Virus record (IMG/VR): IMGVR_UViG_3300009182_004041
Coordinates: 1 to 25,767 of that record
Origin: a virus
Direction: 5' to 3' (one strand)
Length of the DNA stretch: 25,767 nt
Part shown: piece by piece, positions 1 to 6,296 of the stretch
Position numbering within the stretch: position 1 is the first letter of the stretch
Layout: the number at the start of each line of letters is the position of its first letter
Made by a program: the position numbers and the translations under genes
Notes under the pieces: model-generated
The model's input: the letters and a program-made list of their open reading frames with translations, nothing else
Told to the model about the DNA's origin: nothing
Databases searched by the model: none

Positions 1-1436
1 ATTTCTTAGATTTATATAAAACTCCAAATCCTAAGGTTGAAAAATCATATATATACGCAAGTATACAATCTACCCCTATATCAAAATATGTTAACACAGC
101 ATATTTTAATAATCAACATAAGTTAGTAAAAATTGATAGTCAGTATGTTTATTTTGATATTGATGGTTTTACAAAGCGATTTCCTGAATCCGGAACTTTA
201 TCTGGTGATTCAATGAGCCAAATTTATTTCTTTAATTCAACATCAGAACTAGCACACTTTAATACTTTGCTGCAATTAAAGTTCTCTGATTATAAATTTA
301 CATCCAAAATATTAGATCAGCAAGGGCTAACTGAATCATCTGCTAAAATTCTTATAACAAAAAAATCTGATAATAAGTTAAAATTCAGCCGTGATAAGCT
401 AGATAGTCTATTAAATGATCTATGCGAAAAAGTCATCAAGGGGCAAGAAGAAGCACCTGAATTTTATGGCATGGTAGCTGCTGCCGTAATTGATCCTACC
501 GGAAGATTAGCCACAGGTGTAAACTATCTATACGGCAATGAGCGAATACATGCTGAACGAGTCGCTATAGATAACTATGAAAAGAAATATGGTGAATTGC
601 CACCTGACTGTATTGTGGTTACTACTTTAAGTCCGTGTAACCAAGATACCGGTGATATAAAAGAAATAACCTGCACCGAAGTACTTAATAATAAACAGGT
701 AAAAATAGCCTATTGCGGATATAAAGATCCAACGCAGCATCGTGATAATAATGATTTTAAAATTCTTATTACAAAGAATAAAAAATTAGAGCAAAGGTGT
801 AAGGAACTGGCTGATACTTTCTTGAAAAATCAGATTGATGAAAATACTCAACATCGGCATACTGAAATTTTCAAATATGAGCATAATGGTTGGATAATTT
901 ATCAAAATGATCACGCTGCTATCAGAGCAGCAACCAGGCAGATAGGTCCCATAATGCAAAATGGGCTACTAGAAGCAACCTCTAATATTCATAGACTTGC
1001 CGATAAAATCCCTGTTGGTGGAGATTTTTGGGTACAAGACATAAAAACAAATAGTAGTTTATATTTTAAAAGATTGGATATTCCATCAGAGCCACAAGCA
1101 TTACGCTGGGAAACAGCAGTCAAGGATGTGCCTAGAGCATCAAGTAAAACTCCTGTATTCAAAGTAAACGCATATACTCAACCAGAAAGTCCAGAAGATA
1201 TAGCATTTATGAAAAAGCTAAAGTTTGCTGCTCGTTTTACAGGAGTAGATGCATTGGCTGCTAACCTAACACAACGGGCACAAAAACATAAAAGTAACCC
1301 TGATCAAATTATCAGTGACCCAGAGAAACAGGATAGTGATAGATATAATCGCGCATTCAAGCAGACTGCCCAGGTAAAGAAGACTGGTGTGGCAGAGGTA
1401 AAGGGCATAGGCATTAATACATATCCCGCAGAATAA
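1..1436 (+). CDS. Deaminase-domain protein, 5' end outside window
   Basis: The frame is open from the first bases (first full codon at 3), so this is the 3' part of a longer gene; 477 residues are visible. The ATG at 213 lies inside the open frame and has no good ribosome-binding site, so it is probably internal. The middle carries a cytidine/nucleotide-deaminase signature: H183-A184-E185 (visible numbering, nt 549-557) and P211-C212 (nt 633-638), with a second cysteine at residue 224 (nt 672-674). In the family the His and two Cys bind zinc and the Glu shuttles the proton. The usual PCxxC is stretched here to eleven residues between cysteines. The C-terminal ~240 residues match nothing I recognise and end in a GVAEVKG stretch reminiscent of the processing sites in the protein at 3106. 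It sits upstream of the virion-like run, so a packaged enzyme is possible. The deaminase fold is fairly likely; the substrate is unknown. Confidence 0.6.
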   Translation, partial: FLDLYKTPNPKVEKSYIYASIQSTPISKYVNTAYFNNQHKLVKIDSQYVYFDIDGFTKRFPESGTLSGDSMSQIYFFNSTSELAHFNTLLQLKFSDYKFTSKILDQQGLTESSAKILITKKSDNKLKFSRDKLDSLLNDLCEKVIKGQEEAPEFYGMVAAAVIDPTGRLATGVNYLYGNERIHAERVAIDNYEKKYGELPPDCIVVTTLSPCNQDTGDIKEITCTEVLNNKQVKIAYCGYKDPTQHRDNNDFKILITKNKKLEQRCKELADTFLKNQIDENTQHRHTEIFKYEHNGWIIYQNDHAAIRAATRQIGPIMQNGLLEATSNIHRLADKIPVGGDFWVQDIKTNSSLYFKRLDIPSEPQALRWETAVKDVPRASSKTPVFKVNAYTQPESPEDIAFMKKLKFAARFTGVDALAANLTQRAQKHKSNPDQIISDPEKQDSDRYNRAFKQTAQVKKTGVAEVKGIGINTYPAE

Positions 1437-1454
1437 CCGTTAATTAATAATCCA

Positions 1455-1461
1455 CTAAATA
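1455..1461 (+). promoter_or_regulatory. Weak late-promoter-like box CTAAATA
   Basis: CTAAATA matches six of the last seven bases of the T4 late box TATAAATA and sits four bases before the ATG at 1466, at the head of the coupled run 1466-5899. T4 late transcripts start about six bases after the box, so a transcript from here would be essentially leaderless. A seven-base AT-rich match in an AT-rich genome is weak evidence; position is the main argument. Confidence 0.3.
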
Positions 1462-1465
1462 CAGT

Positions 1466-1750
1466 ATGGCTAAACAATTTGTCCGCATACTGAGTAATAT
1501 TGACTGTGAATGGGAAGGATTAAGCCCTATTTACCGATTGTATGTCAATGATGAACTGTTTAGTGAAAGAACTTGGATCTGGACCGATAGTACTCTAGAA
1601 GAGAATTTACAAATAGAAGCGGAACCAGGTAATTATAAGCTATATTATGAGTTATTGTCACCTAATTTAGCCAAATTAAAAGTAGGTAGTTTAATTGTGA
1701 AATATGGTCCAGCTGAAGTTATAGATAACACGCATTTTAGGATAGTATAA
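1466..1750 (+). CDS. Small beta-rich protein, unknown
   Basis: A 94-residue protein without a signal peptide or membrane segment. It is rich in alternating hydrophobic, aromatic and charged residues (for example YRLYVNDELF, then RTWIW), which suggests a compact beta-sandwich. Similar short proteins occur in T4-like marine phages as hypothetical proteins. I infer this from memory of the pattern, not from a search. The stop and the next start share one base (TAATG at 1748-1752), so translation is probably coupled to the next gene. It is the first full gene of the run leading to the Dps-like and polyprotein genes, so a virion or assembly role is possible but unproven. Confidence 0.65.
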   Translation: MAKQFVRILSNIDCEWEGLSPIYRLYVNDELFSERTWIWTDSTLEENLQIEAEPGNYKLYYELLSPNLAKLKVGSLIVKYGPAEVIDNTHFRIV

Positions 1751-1956
1751 TGACATTTTATAAGCCGGTAGATCTTAAAGAAGAAGCATCATCTGGTTCT
1801 ACCAGTTCGGGTAGTATTGCCACTGTATCTGCTGCGCTAGGTGCTGTCCAGAAAAGAATTCCTGGAGATAGTTTGTTTTTCACTAAATATACTAATAATG
1901 AGAATCCAACGCCTAATACGCCGGATGCTTATAAAACATATAAACGGAACAAGTGA
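1750..1956 (+). CDS. Short Ser/Gly-rich protein, unknown
   Basis: A 68-residue protein. The first third is low-complexity (Ser, Gly, Thr and Ala, residues ~13-30), followed by a polar, Asn/Thr/Lys-rich tail that looks disordered. No domain is recognised. It is held in frame by one-base overlaps on both sides: TAATG with the upstream gene and TGATG (1954-1958) with the Dps-like gene. That conserved-style packing supports it as a real gene despite its composition. Function unknown; the neighbours suggest a virion-associated or assembly role. Confidence 0.6.
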   Translation: MTFYKPVDLKEEASSGSTSSGSIATVSAALGAVQKRIPGDSLFFTKYTNNENPTPNTPDAYKTYKRNK

Positions 1957-2396
1957 TGCTATCAGACTTAATGAAAACTTTATTAGCCAGTGACTTCAGT
2001 TATTATTTGAAGGCTCACTATTTCCATTGGAATGTGGAGGGAAAAGACTTCTATCAATACCACAAGTTTCTGCAAAAAGTTTACGAAGATGCATATGAAG
2101 CTGTGGATGCTATAGCTGAAATGATCAGAACCCTAGATGAATACGCACCTGGTAGCCTTACACGTTATAATGAATTATCACGTATACCAGACCAAACTAA
2201 GATCCCACGTGCTGAATTGATGCTAAAAGAATTATTGCATGATTCCCACACTATGATTGAACTTCTTAATGAATGTTTTGCTGCTGCTACACAAGAAAAT
2301 AAGCAAGACATAGCAAATTTTATCGCTGAAAGATTAACTGCCACAAACAAGTTTATCTGGATGATATCAAGTTTTTTGAAGGAATCTAGGGCATAA
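1956..2396 (+). CDS. dps: Dps/ferritin-like protein
   Basis: A 146-residue four-helix protein of the Dps family. Dps assembles as a 12-subunit shell that oxidises iron with peroxide and shields DNA. The ferroxidase pattern of E. coli Dps (H51, H63, D67, D78, E82) is reproduced with exact spacing: H24 in HWNV, H36, position 40, D51 and E55. Position 40, normally Asp or Glu, is Gln. The N-terminus is short (24 residues before the first ligand, against 51 in E. coli), so the lysine-rich DNA-binding tail is absent. I chose the ATG at 1956, which overlaps the upstream stop as TGATG, over the GTG at 1953. In a phage it could be packaged or protect replicating DNA in a stressed cell. The family call is firm; activity is uncertain because of the Gln. 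Confidence 0.85.
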   Translation: MLSDLMKTLLASDFSYYLKAHYFHWNVEGKDFYQYHKFLQKVYEDAYEAVDAIAEMIRTLDEYAPGSLTRYNELSRIPDQTKIPRAELMLKELLHDSHTMIELLNECFAAATQENKQDIANFIAERLTATNKFIWMISSFLKESRA

Positions 2397-3106
2397 TGAC
2401 AAATGACATGTACAGTATAATCGAACGGTTAGCTATCCTAGAAGGGCGTATTGCTCCAAAGGATAGTAAACCTATTACAGAAACTAAGCAAAAGAAACCT
2501 GTGCTTTTTAATAATTTAAGAAAAGTTAGTGAAGATGTTACACCTATGGTAGGTGGCGTTGAATTTGCCGAAGATACGATGGAAGAAGATGTACTGTCAA
2601 AAGTTAAGTCAAGTTTAGCTGACTATCTACACTCTGCTGAAGCTGATCTGGCACAAGATAGGGATTTGCTTGCTAAAAAGAAACAAGATTTAGATCTTAA
2701 GAAAAAAGAATTAAGAGATTTAGCATTACAATCTAAGCCTAATACTCGTCTTAAAAACATGAAAACGCAAGATATAGAAGAAGATCCAACACAGGAACCA
2801 GCTGCTGGTGAAGCACCAGCTATGTTAACAGATCCAACATTACCAGAAAGCATGAAGTCAGCACCCGTTAAAACAGTACATGTGCCCGTTGATGAAGAAG
2901 TTGGACTTAGTGGTGGTGGCGGTGCTGTATTAATTGAAATACATGGTGATGAGCGTGTCGGGTTTCGTATTCGTCGTGCCGGAAAAGAATTACCTAGACG
3001 ATTTAAAAGTCTAGCAGAATGTGAAATGGCATTGGAAATGTACATGGCTCGTCGCAAAGCACAAAAAGTTGCTGATGAGTCTGCTGATTATATTGAGGAA
3101 GCATAA
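2396..3106 (+). CDS. Coiled-coil protein, possible virion/assembly factor
   Basis: A 236-residue protein, joined by TAATG overlaps to the Dps-like gene and to the polyprotein. Residues ~68-112 form a highly charged Lys/Asp/Glu/Leu coiled coil. Residues ~113-170 are Pro/Glu/Ala-rich and probably disordered. A glycine run at 172-176 leads into a small folded C-terminal part (~178-224) with alternating hydrophobic and Arg residues. The N-terminal RLAILEG contains I-L-E|G, which fits the T4 gp21 prohead-protease pattern ([LI]xE followed by a small residue), and the protein ends in IEEA. N-termini of this kind occur in structural or core-like proteins of marine T4-like phages, as far as I recall. 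A scaffold, core or internal head role is a reasonable guess, not shown. Confidence 0.6.
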   Translation: MTNDMYSIIERLAILEGRIAPKDSKPITETKQKKPVLFNNLRKVSEDVTPMVGGVEFAEDTMEEDVLSKVKSSLADYLHSAEADLAQDRDLLAKKKQDLDLKKKELRDLALQSKPNTRLKNMKTQDIEEDPTQEPAAGEAPAMLTDPTLPESMKSAPVKTVHVPVDEEVGLSGGGGAVLIEIHGDERVGFRIRRAGKELPRRFKSLAECEMALEMYMARRKAQKVADESADYIEEA

Positions 3107-5802
3107 TGAATTTGTTTGATCTATTTGAAAGTAATCGTAAAGATGTTGATGAAGGATATACAGTTGTTCCTAGCATCAATCGTGAACGGTATACTGACCT
3201 AAGTCATGAAGGTCTTGAAGGTCCGATTAGATTAAAATCTGGCAAAGTTGTTTATTATGATCCTAAAGTAGGTCAATATTACGACCGTGATAGTGATTTC
3301 TATATGTCACATGAAGAACACGCAGCTCATGAGATTGATGAAAAATCAAATAAGTTAGGCTTTAAATTAAGTCCTACTTTAGTAAACAGACGGCAAGCAC
3401 ATGCTCTTACAACTGGGTTTAAGAAAAGTAAGTTTAACTTTGAAGAATATGAAGCAGAATCTCTTGATGATGAATTAGCTAATTTCAGAAGTAATAGAGC
3501 AGGAGCTGTTCGTGCCCAAAATCCATTTGCTAGTGCTAAATCAAAACGCACTAGTGAAATTCCAAGTAAACCACAAATCTCATCCGCCGAAGAACAACAA
3601 AGAACTAGTCAGTTAAATCGCTGCAAACAATTACTTGATATCGTTAATTCCACTAAACGTACAGATGCAACACTATCACGCATAGGCAACTATATAGATA
3701 AAATAGATGTTAATCGCTTTGAACCAGGACAATTAGACAACATAGAAAAAGTTTTATCCAGCTATGTAGCCGGTGCGGTAGCTAAAAAACCACGCAAGGC
3801 TAGCAAGCATGGAAAAGTAACAATGATTAATCCAGATGATGTCATGGCTGAAGGTATAGGCCCTGACATGGATGATCCATATGAACAAGGTTGGTATGCT
3901 GGTTTTAAACAAGTATCAAATCCGTACCAAAGAGGTACATCAGAACACGAAAGATGGGCTGATGGTTATGCAGATCGTATGGATCAACCCAATCACTATG
4001 ATGAAAGTATAGAGGAAGGCAAAACTGGACCTGGTTTGTGGGCTAATATACATGCTAAGCAAAATCGTATCAAGCATGGCAGTAAAGAACACATGCGTAA
4101 GCCAGGTAGCAAAGGTGCTCCTACCGCAGCTAATCTTAAGGCAGCAGCTAAGACTGAGGGAGTAGATGAAGCCACGGGCGATCCAAAGTTTGACAAGATG
4201 CTTAAGGGTATCACTGGTAAAAAAGTAGTTGCCAAGCAAAAAAAAGCTGATACCAAGCAGCAATCTCGTGATGCTTTTAGTAATATGTTTGGCGGTGGAA
4301 ATCCTACTGATGTTCTCAGCATTAGAAAGAAAGGTGTGGCGGAAGGCTCAGACAAAAAAACTATGAGTCGTGCTGCTAAGGGCAATGAAAAATATGGCAA
4401 AGATGGTATGAAAGCATTAGCCAAAGCTGGACGAGAAGGCAAAGACTTAGATAAAGTCAGAGACAAGTATAACAAGTATGACGAAAGTGTAGAAGAAGGT
4501 GCTAAATTTGGTGGATACTATAAGGGCACACAAAAAGGTGCTCCACGACCAGGACAAAGTTTTGGTTCTATGGAAGAGTCTATTAGCTTAAACACTACTG
4601 TTAAGGCTATTGCCAATGACATAGGTGAACCAATCACTAGTCTATATGCCACATTAAAGAAGATGGCTAAAAGTTACTATGACAACAATGGTGATCTAAA
4701 ACGTTTTGGTTTAGTAGCTGCTGGAGTTGGCAGTCGTTGGTTTCAAACATACTATGTTAATAAAATGCAAACGGACTTGTATGACTTAACTAGACAAAGT
4801 CCTGCACATGCTGCTGAATTGAAACAATTCCTTCGTGGCAAAATGGTAAAAGATAATCTTGTCATGCCTAAGAGTTTTAGTGAACTTAACAAGGATCTTC
4901 CTGAAATTCTTGCTAGAATGGGTACCAAAATGGGTGCTGAAGCACTAGCAAAGAATGCTAAGGCCTGGGTTTATAATAAGCACGATTACGAAGATTTCAT
5001 TAATAAGTTACTTAATGGCAAAGGCGACGATGACGATGATGGCGACGGTTACGGCGCTCCTGCTACGGTAGATGCTCCTAGCAAAGATGCCTTATTAGGA
5101 AAACAACGAAATCACGCAGAAGAAATCGTTAATGATGTATTAAGAAAACTGCCGTCAAATGTAGCAGGTGATATTCGTAATGCTATTGCTCGTGCTCCTA
5201 ATAAATTACAAGCACTTCAGCAAGAGTTACAAAAACGTAAAATTGCTCCTCCTATGGAAGAAGGAATTGCAGGCAATATGAAAGTACGATCAGATCCATT
5301 GACTAATCTGAAACAACACACAGACATAACAATGAAAAAACCTGATCCTTTTAAGGGTATGTCTAATCATAATAATTTGGCAAGTGCTAAAGCAAGAAAT
5401 TTAGTTGCTAAAGGTGCTCAGACAGCAGGCCCAGGCACTGGATCTCACAAAAATAAAGCGTTAGATGTTAAGAAAGGATTAACTCGCAATCTCAAACACA
5501 AAGGTAAATTTGATTTTTCAGAATCATCTAATTTCTTGACCTGGGCAGTTTCATCTGGATATAATGTTATTACTAATCCAGCTGTATATGAAAATGCAAA
5601 GCGAGTATACAATCGCCTGTTAACTGAAAGCAAAGGTGACTTAAAGCCCGGGCAATATTACATCTGGACCGTTCATTTTGATAGTGGTGATACTAGTCGT
5701 ATTAAGATCAAAGATGAAAAATTTGATGTTAAAGCATATTACAAACAGCAAAATAAATCTGTTGTAAATATCGATTATAATTGGGAACCACATAATGGAT
5801 AA
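3106..5802 (+). CDS. Modular polyprotein with prohead-protease-like sites
   Basis: An 898-residue protein, basic overall and built of short modules separated by recurring [V/I/M]-x-E followed by G, A or S. The Glu positions are 16, 249, 304, 355, 413, 464, 491 and 719. This resembles the T4 gp21 prohead-protease site. Cutting at all eight would give fragments 17-249, 250-304, 305-355, 356-413, 414-464, 465-491, 492-719 and 720-898. Fragments 305-355 and 414-464 are each 51 residues and Lys/Gly-rich, with different sequences (GPGLWANIHAK; MSRAAKGNEKYGK). Residues ~495-640 look helical and globular; ~644-656 is an Asp/Gly run. There is no signal peptide or catalytic motif. Basic, protease-released peptides suggest internal head proteins that enter with or condense DNA, as T4 internal proteins do. 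That is inference. It follows the coiled-coil gene by TAATG. Confidence 0.7.
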   Translation: MNLFDLFESNRKDVDEGYTVVPSINRERYTDLSHEGLEGPIRLKSGKVVYYDPKVGQYYDRDSDFYMSHEEHAAHEIDEKSNKLGFKLSPTLVNRRQAHALTTGFKKSKFNFEEYEAESLDDELANFRSNRAGAVRAQNPFASAKSKRTSEIPSKPQISSAEEQQRTSQLNRCKQLLDIVNSTKRTDATLSRIGNYIDKIDVNRFEPGQLDNIEKVLSSYVAGAVAKKPRKASKHGKVTMINPDDVMAEGIGPDMDDPYEQGWYAGFKQVSNPYQRGTSEHERWADGYADRMDQPNHYDESIEEGKTGPGLWANIHAKQNRIKHGSKEHMRKPGSKGAPTAANLKAAAKTEGVDEATGDPKFDKMLKGITGKKVVAKQKKADTKQQSRDAFSNMFGGGNPTDVLSIRKKGVAEGSDKKTMSRAAKGNEKYGKDGMKALAKAGREGKDLDKVRDKYNKYDESVEEGAKFGGYYKGTQKGAPRPGQSFGSMEESISLNTTVKAIANDIGEPITSLYATLKKMAKSYYDNNGDLKRFGLVAAGVGSRWFQTYYVNKMQTDLYDLTRQSPAHAAELKQFLRGKMVKDNLVMPKSFSELNKDLPEILARMGTKMGAEALAKNAKAWVYNKHDYEDFINKLLNGKGDDDDDGDGYGAPATVDAPSKDALLGKQRNHAEEIVNDVLRKLPSNVAGDIRNAIARAPNKLQALQQELQKRKIAPPMEEGIAGNMKVRSDPLTNLKQHTDITMKKPDPFKGMSNHNNLASAKARNLVAKGAQTAGPGTGSHKNKALDVKKGLTRNLKHKGKFDFSESSNFLTWAVSSGYNVITNPAVYENAKRVYNRLLTESKGDLKPGQYYIWTVHFDSGDTSRIKIKDEKFDVKAYYKQQNKSVVNIDYNWEPHNG

Positions 5803-5899
5803 TTACCCAGTATACCCTGAACAAGAAGAAGGCGATGATAGTGATTACAAACGTAATCCCTATGCACCTACTATAGAATCCACCTTAGGATCCGTTTGA
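5795..5899 (+). CDS. Possible 34-residue acidic/Tyr-rich protein
   Basis: An ATG overlaps the end of the polyprotein gene by eight bases and opens 34 codons to a TGA at 5897-5899. The peptide (MDNYPVYPEQEEGDDSDYKR and onward) is acidic and Tyr/Pro-rich. Translation could be coupled to the upstream stop, as with the other genes in this run. Its last codons run into the hairpin region that starts near 5892. It is too short for composition to prove coding, so it is a candidate only. Confidence 0.35.
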   Translation: MDNYPVYPEQEEGDDSDYKRNPYAPTIESTLGSV

Positions 5900-5970
5900 C
5901 GAAACGGTATAGGCGTCCGCGCAATTGAACTGCTCCGCGTAGTGGGCCGAGGGATAAAGTAACCCTCACT
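5892..5970 (+). ncRNA. GC-rich structured segment, candidate RNA or 3' processing site
   Basis: By hand count 5911-5950 is 65% G+C and 5891-5970 is 55%, in a window that is otherwise clearly AT-rich. CCGTTT-GACG-AAACGG (5892-5907) is a perfect six-pair stem with a tetraloop. GAGGG (5949-5953) pairs with CCCTC (5963-5967) around a nine-base loop, and AGT/ACT can extend it across a bulge. CGCG at 5918-5921 can pair with 5936-5939. It has no tRNA T-loop and no hammerhead core. The tract after the last hairpin (CACCATTTTCT) is a poor terminator. In AT-rich genomes, GC-rich non-coding islands often mark structured RNA. Options are a small phage RNA, an mRNA 3' stabiliser, or the end of the virion-gene transcript. 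Confidence 0.4.
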
Positions 5971-5983
5971 TCACCATTTTCTA

Positions 5984-6011
5984 TTGTATAAAGTAATAAT
6001 TAGTTTATAAT
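5984..6011 (+). promoter_or_regulatory. Sigma70-type promoter for dsbA-polymerase
   Basis: A perfect -10 TATAAT lies at 6006-6011, with TTGTAT at 5984-5989 as -35 (spacer 16). A start near 6018 would give a short leader containing the ribosome-binding site AGGAGA (6025-6030) before the ATG at 6036. Confidence 0.65.
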
Positions 6012-6035
6012 AGTTACTTACAACAGGAGAATTAC

Positions 6036-6296
6036 ATGTCAGATAGAACATTTTCAGGCGAACAAACCAAAAAGTTAGAAGCAATGATTAACGAAGGTAT
6101 GCAAGTTATGATGGAAATTGAAACACTTACTGGTGGATTAAACGACACTATTAAGGCTGTGGCAGAAGAGCTTGATATCAAGCCAGGTATTCTTAAAAAA
6201 GCAATTCGCTTAGCACACAAAGCTGAGTTTGGCAAAGAACAGCAGGATCATAGTTTGTTAGAAACTATTTTAACACAAACAGGAAAAACTCTGTAA
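6036..6296 (+). CDS. dsbA: DsbA-like small DNA-binding protein
   Basis: An 86-residue helical protein, the same size as T4 DsbA (89 residues), a dsDNA-binding protein linked to late transcription. The shared pattern, from memory, is an N-terminal helix, then N-D/E-x-I-K near the middle, an acidic helix ending in an E-L-D/G turn, then a basic helix ending in HK and an acidic C-terminal stretch. Here these are LNDTIK, EELDIKPG and AHKAEFG. It is preceded by a clear promoter and an AGGAGA ribosome-binding site, and its stop abuts the polymerase start, so the two are co-transcribed. The identification is by pattern and context only; another small nucleic-acid-binding phage protein is possible. 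Confidence 0.5.
   Translation: MSDRTFSGEQTKKLEAMINEGMQVMMEIETLTGGLNDTIKAVAEELDIKPGILKKAIRLAHKAEFGKEQQDHSLLETILTQTGKTL

Noticed and set aside
213-1436. Gene starting at ATG 213
   Set aside because: The frame is open from the window start with protein-like sequence for 70 codons, unlikely by chance in AT-rich DNA, and no ribosome-binding site precedes 213; it is treated as a 5' partial gene.
3996-4475. Long minus-strand open frames opposite the polyprotein
   Set aside because: They are antisense to a well-supported gene, have no promoter or ribosome-binding site and show low-complexity composition mirroring the Lys/Gly-rich modules.
5892-5970. tRNA or hammerhead ribozyme in the GC-rich gap
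   Set aside because: No T-loop (GTTCRA-type) sequence, no acceptor-stem pairing, and GAAAC occurs without the CTGATGA half of the hammerhead core.
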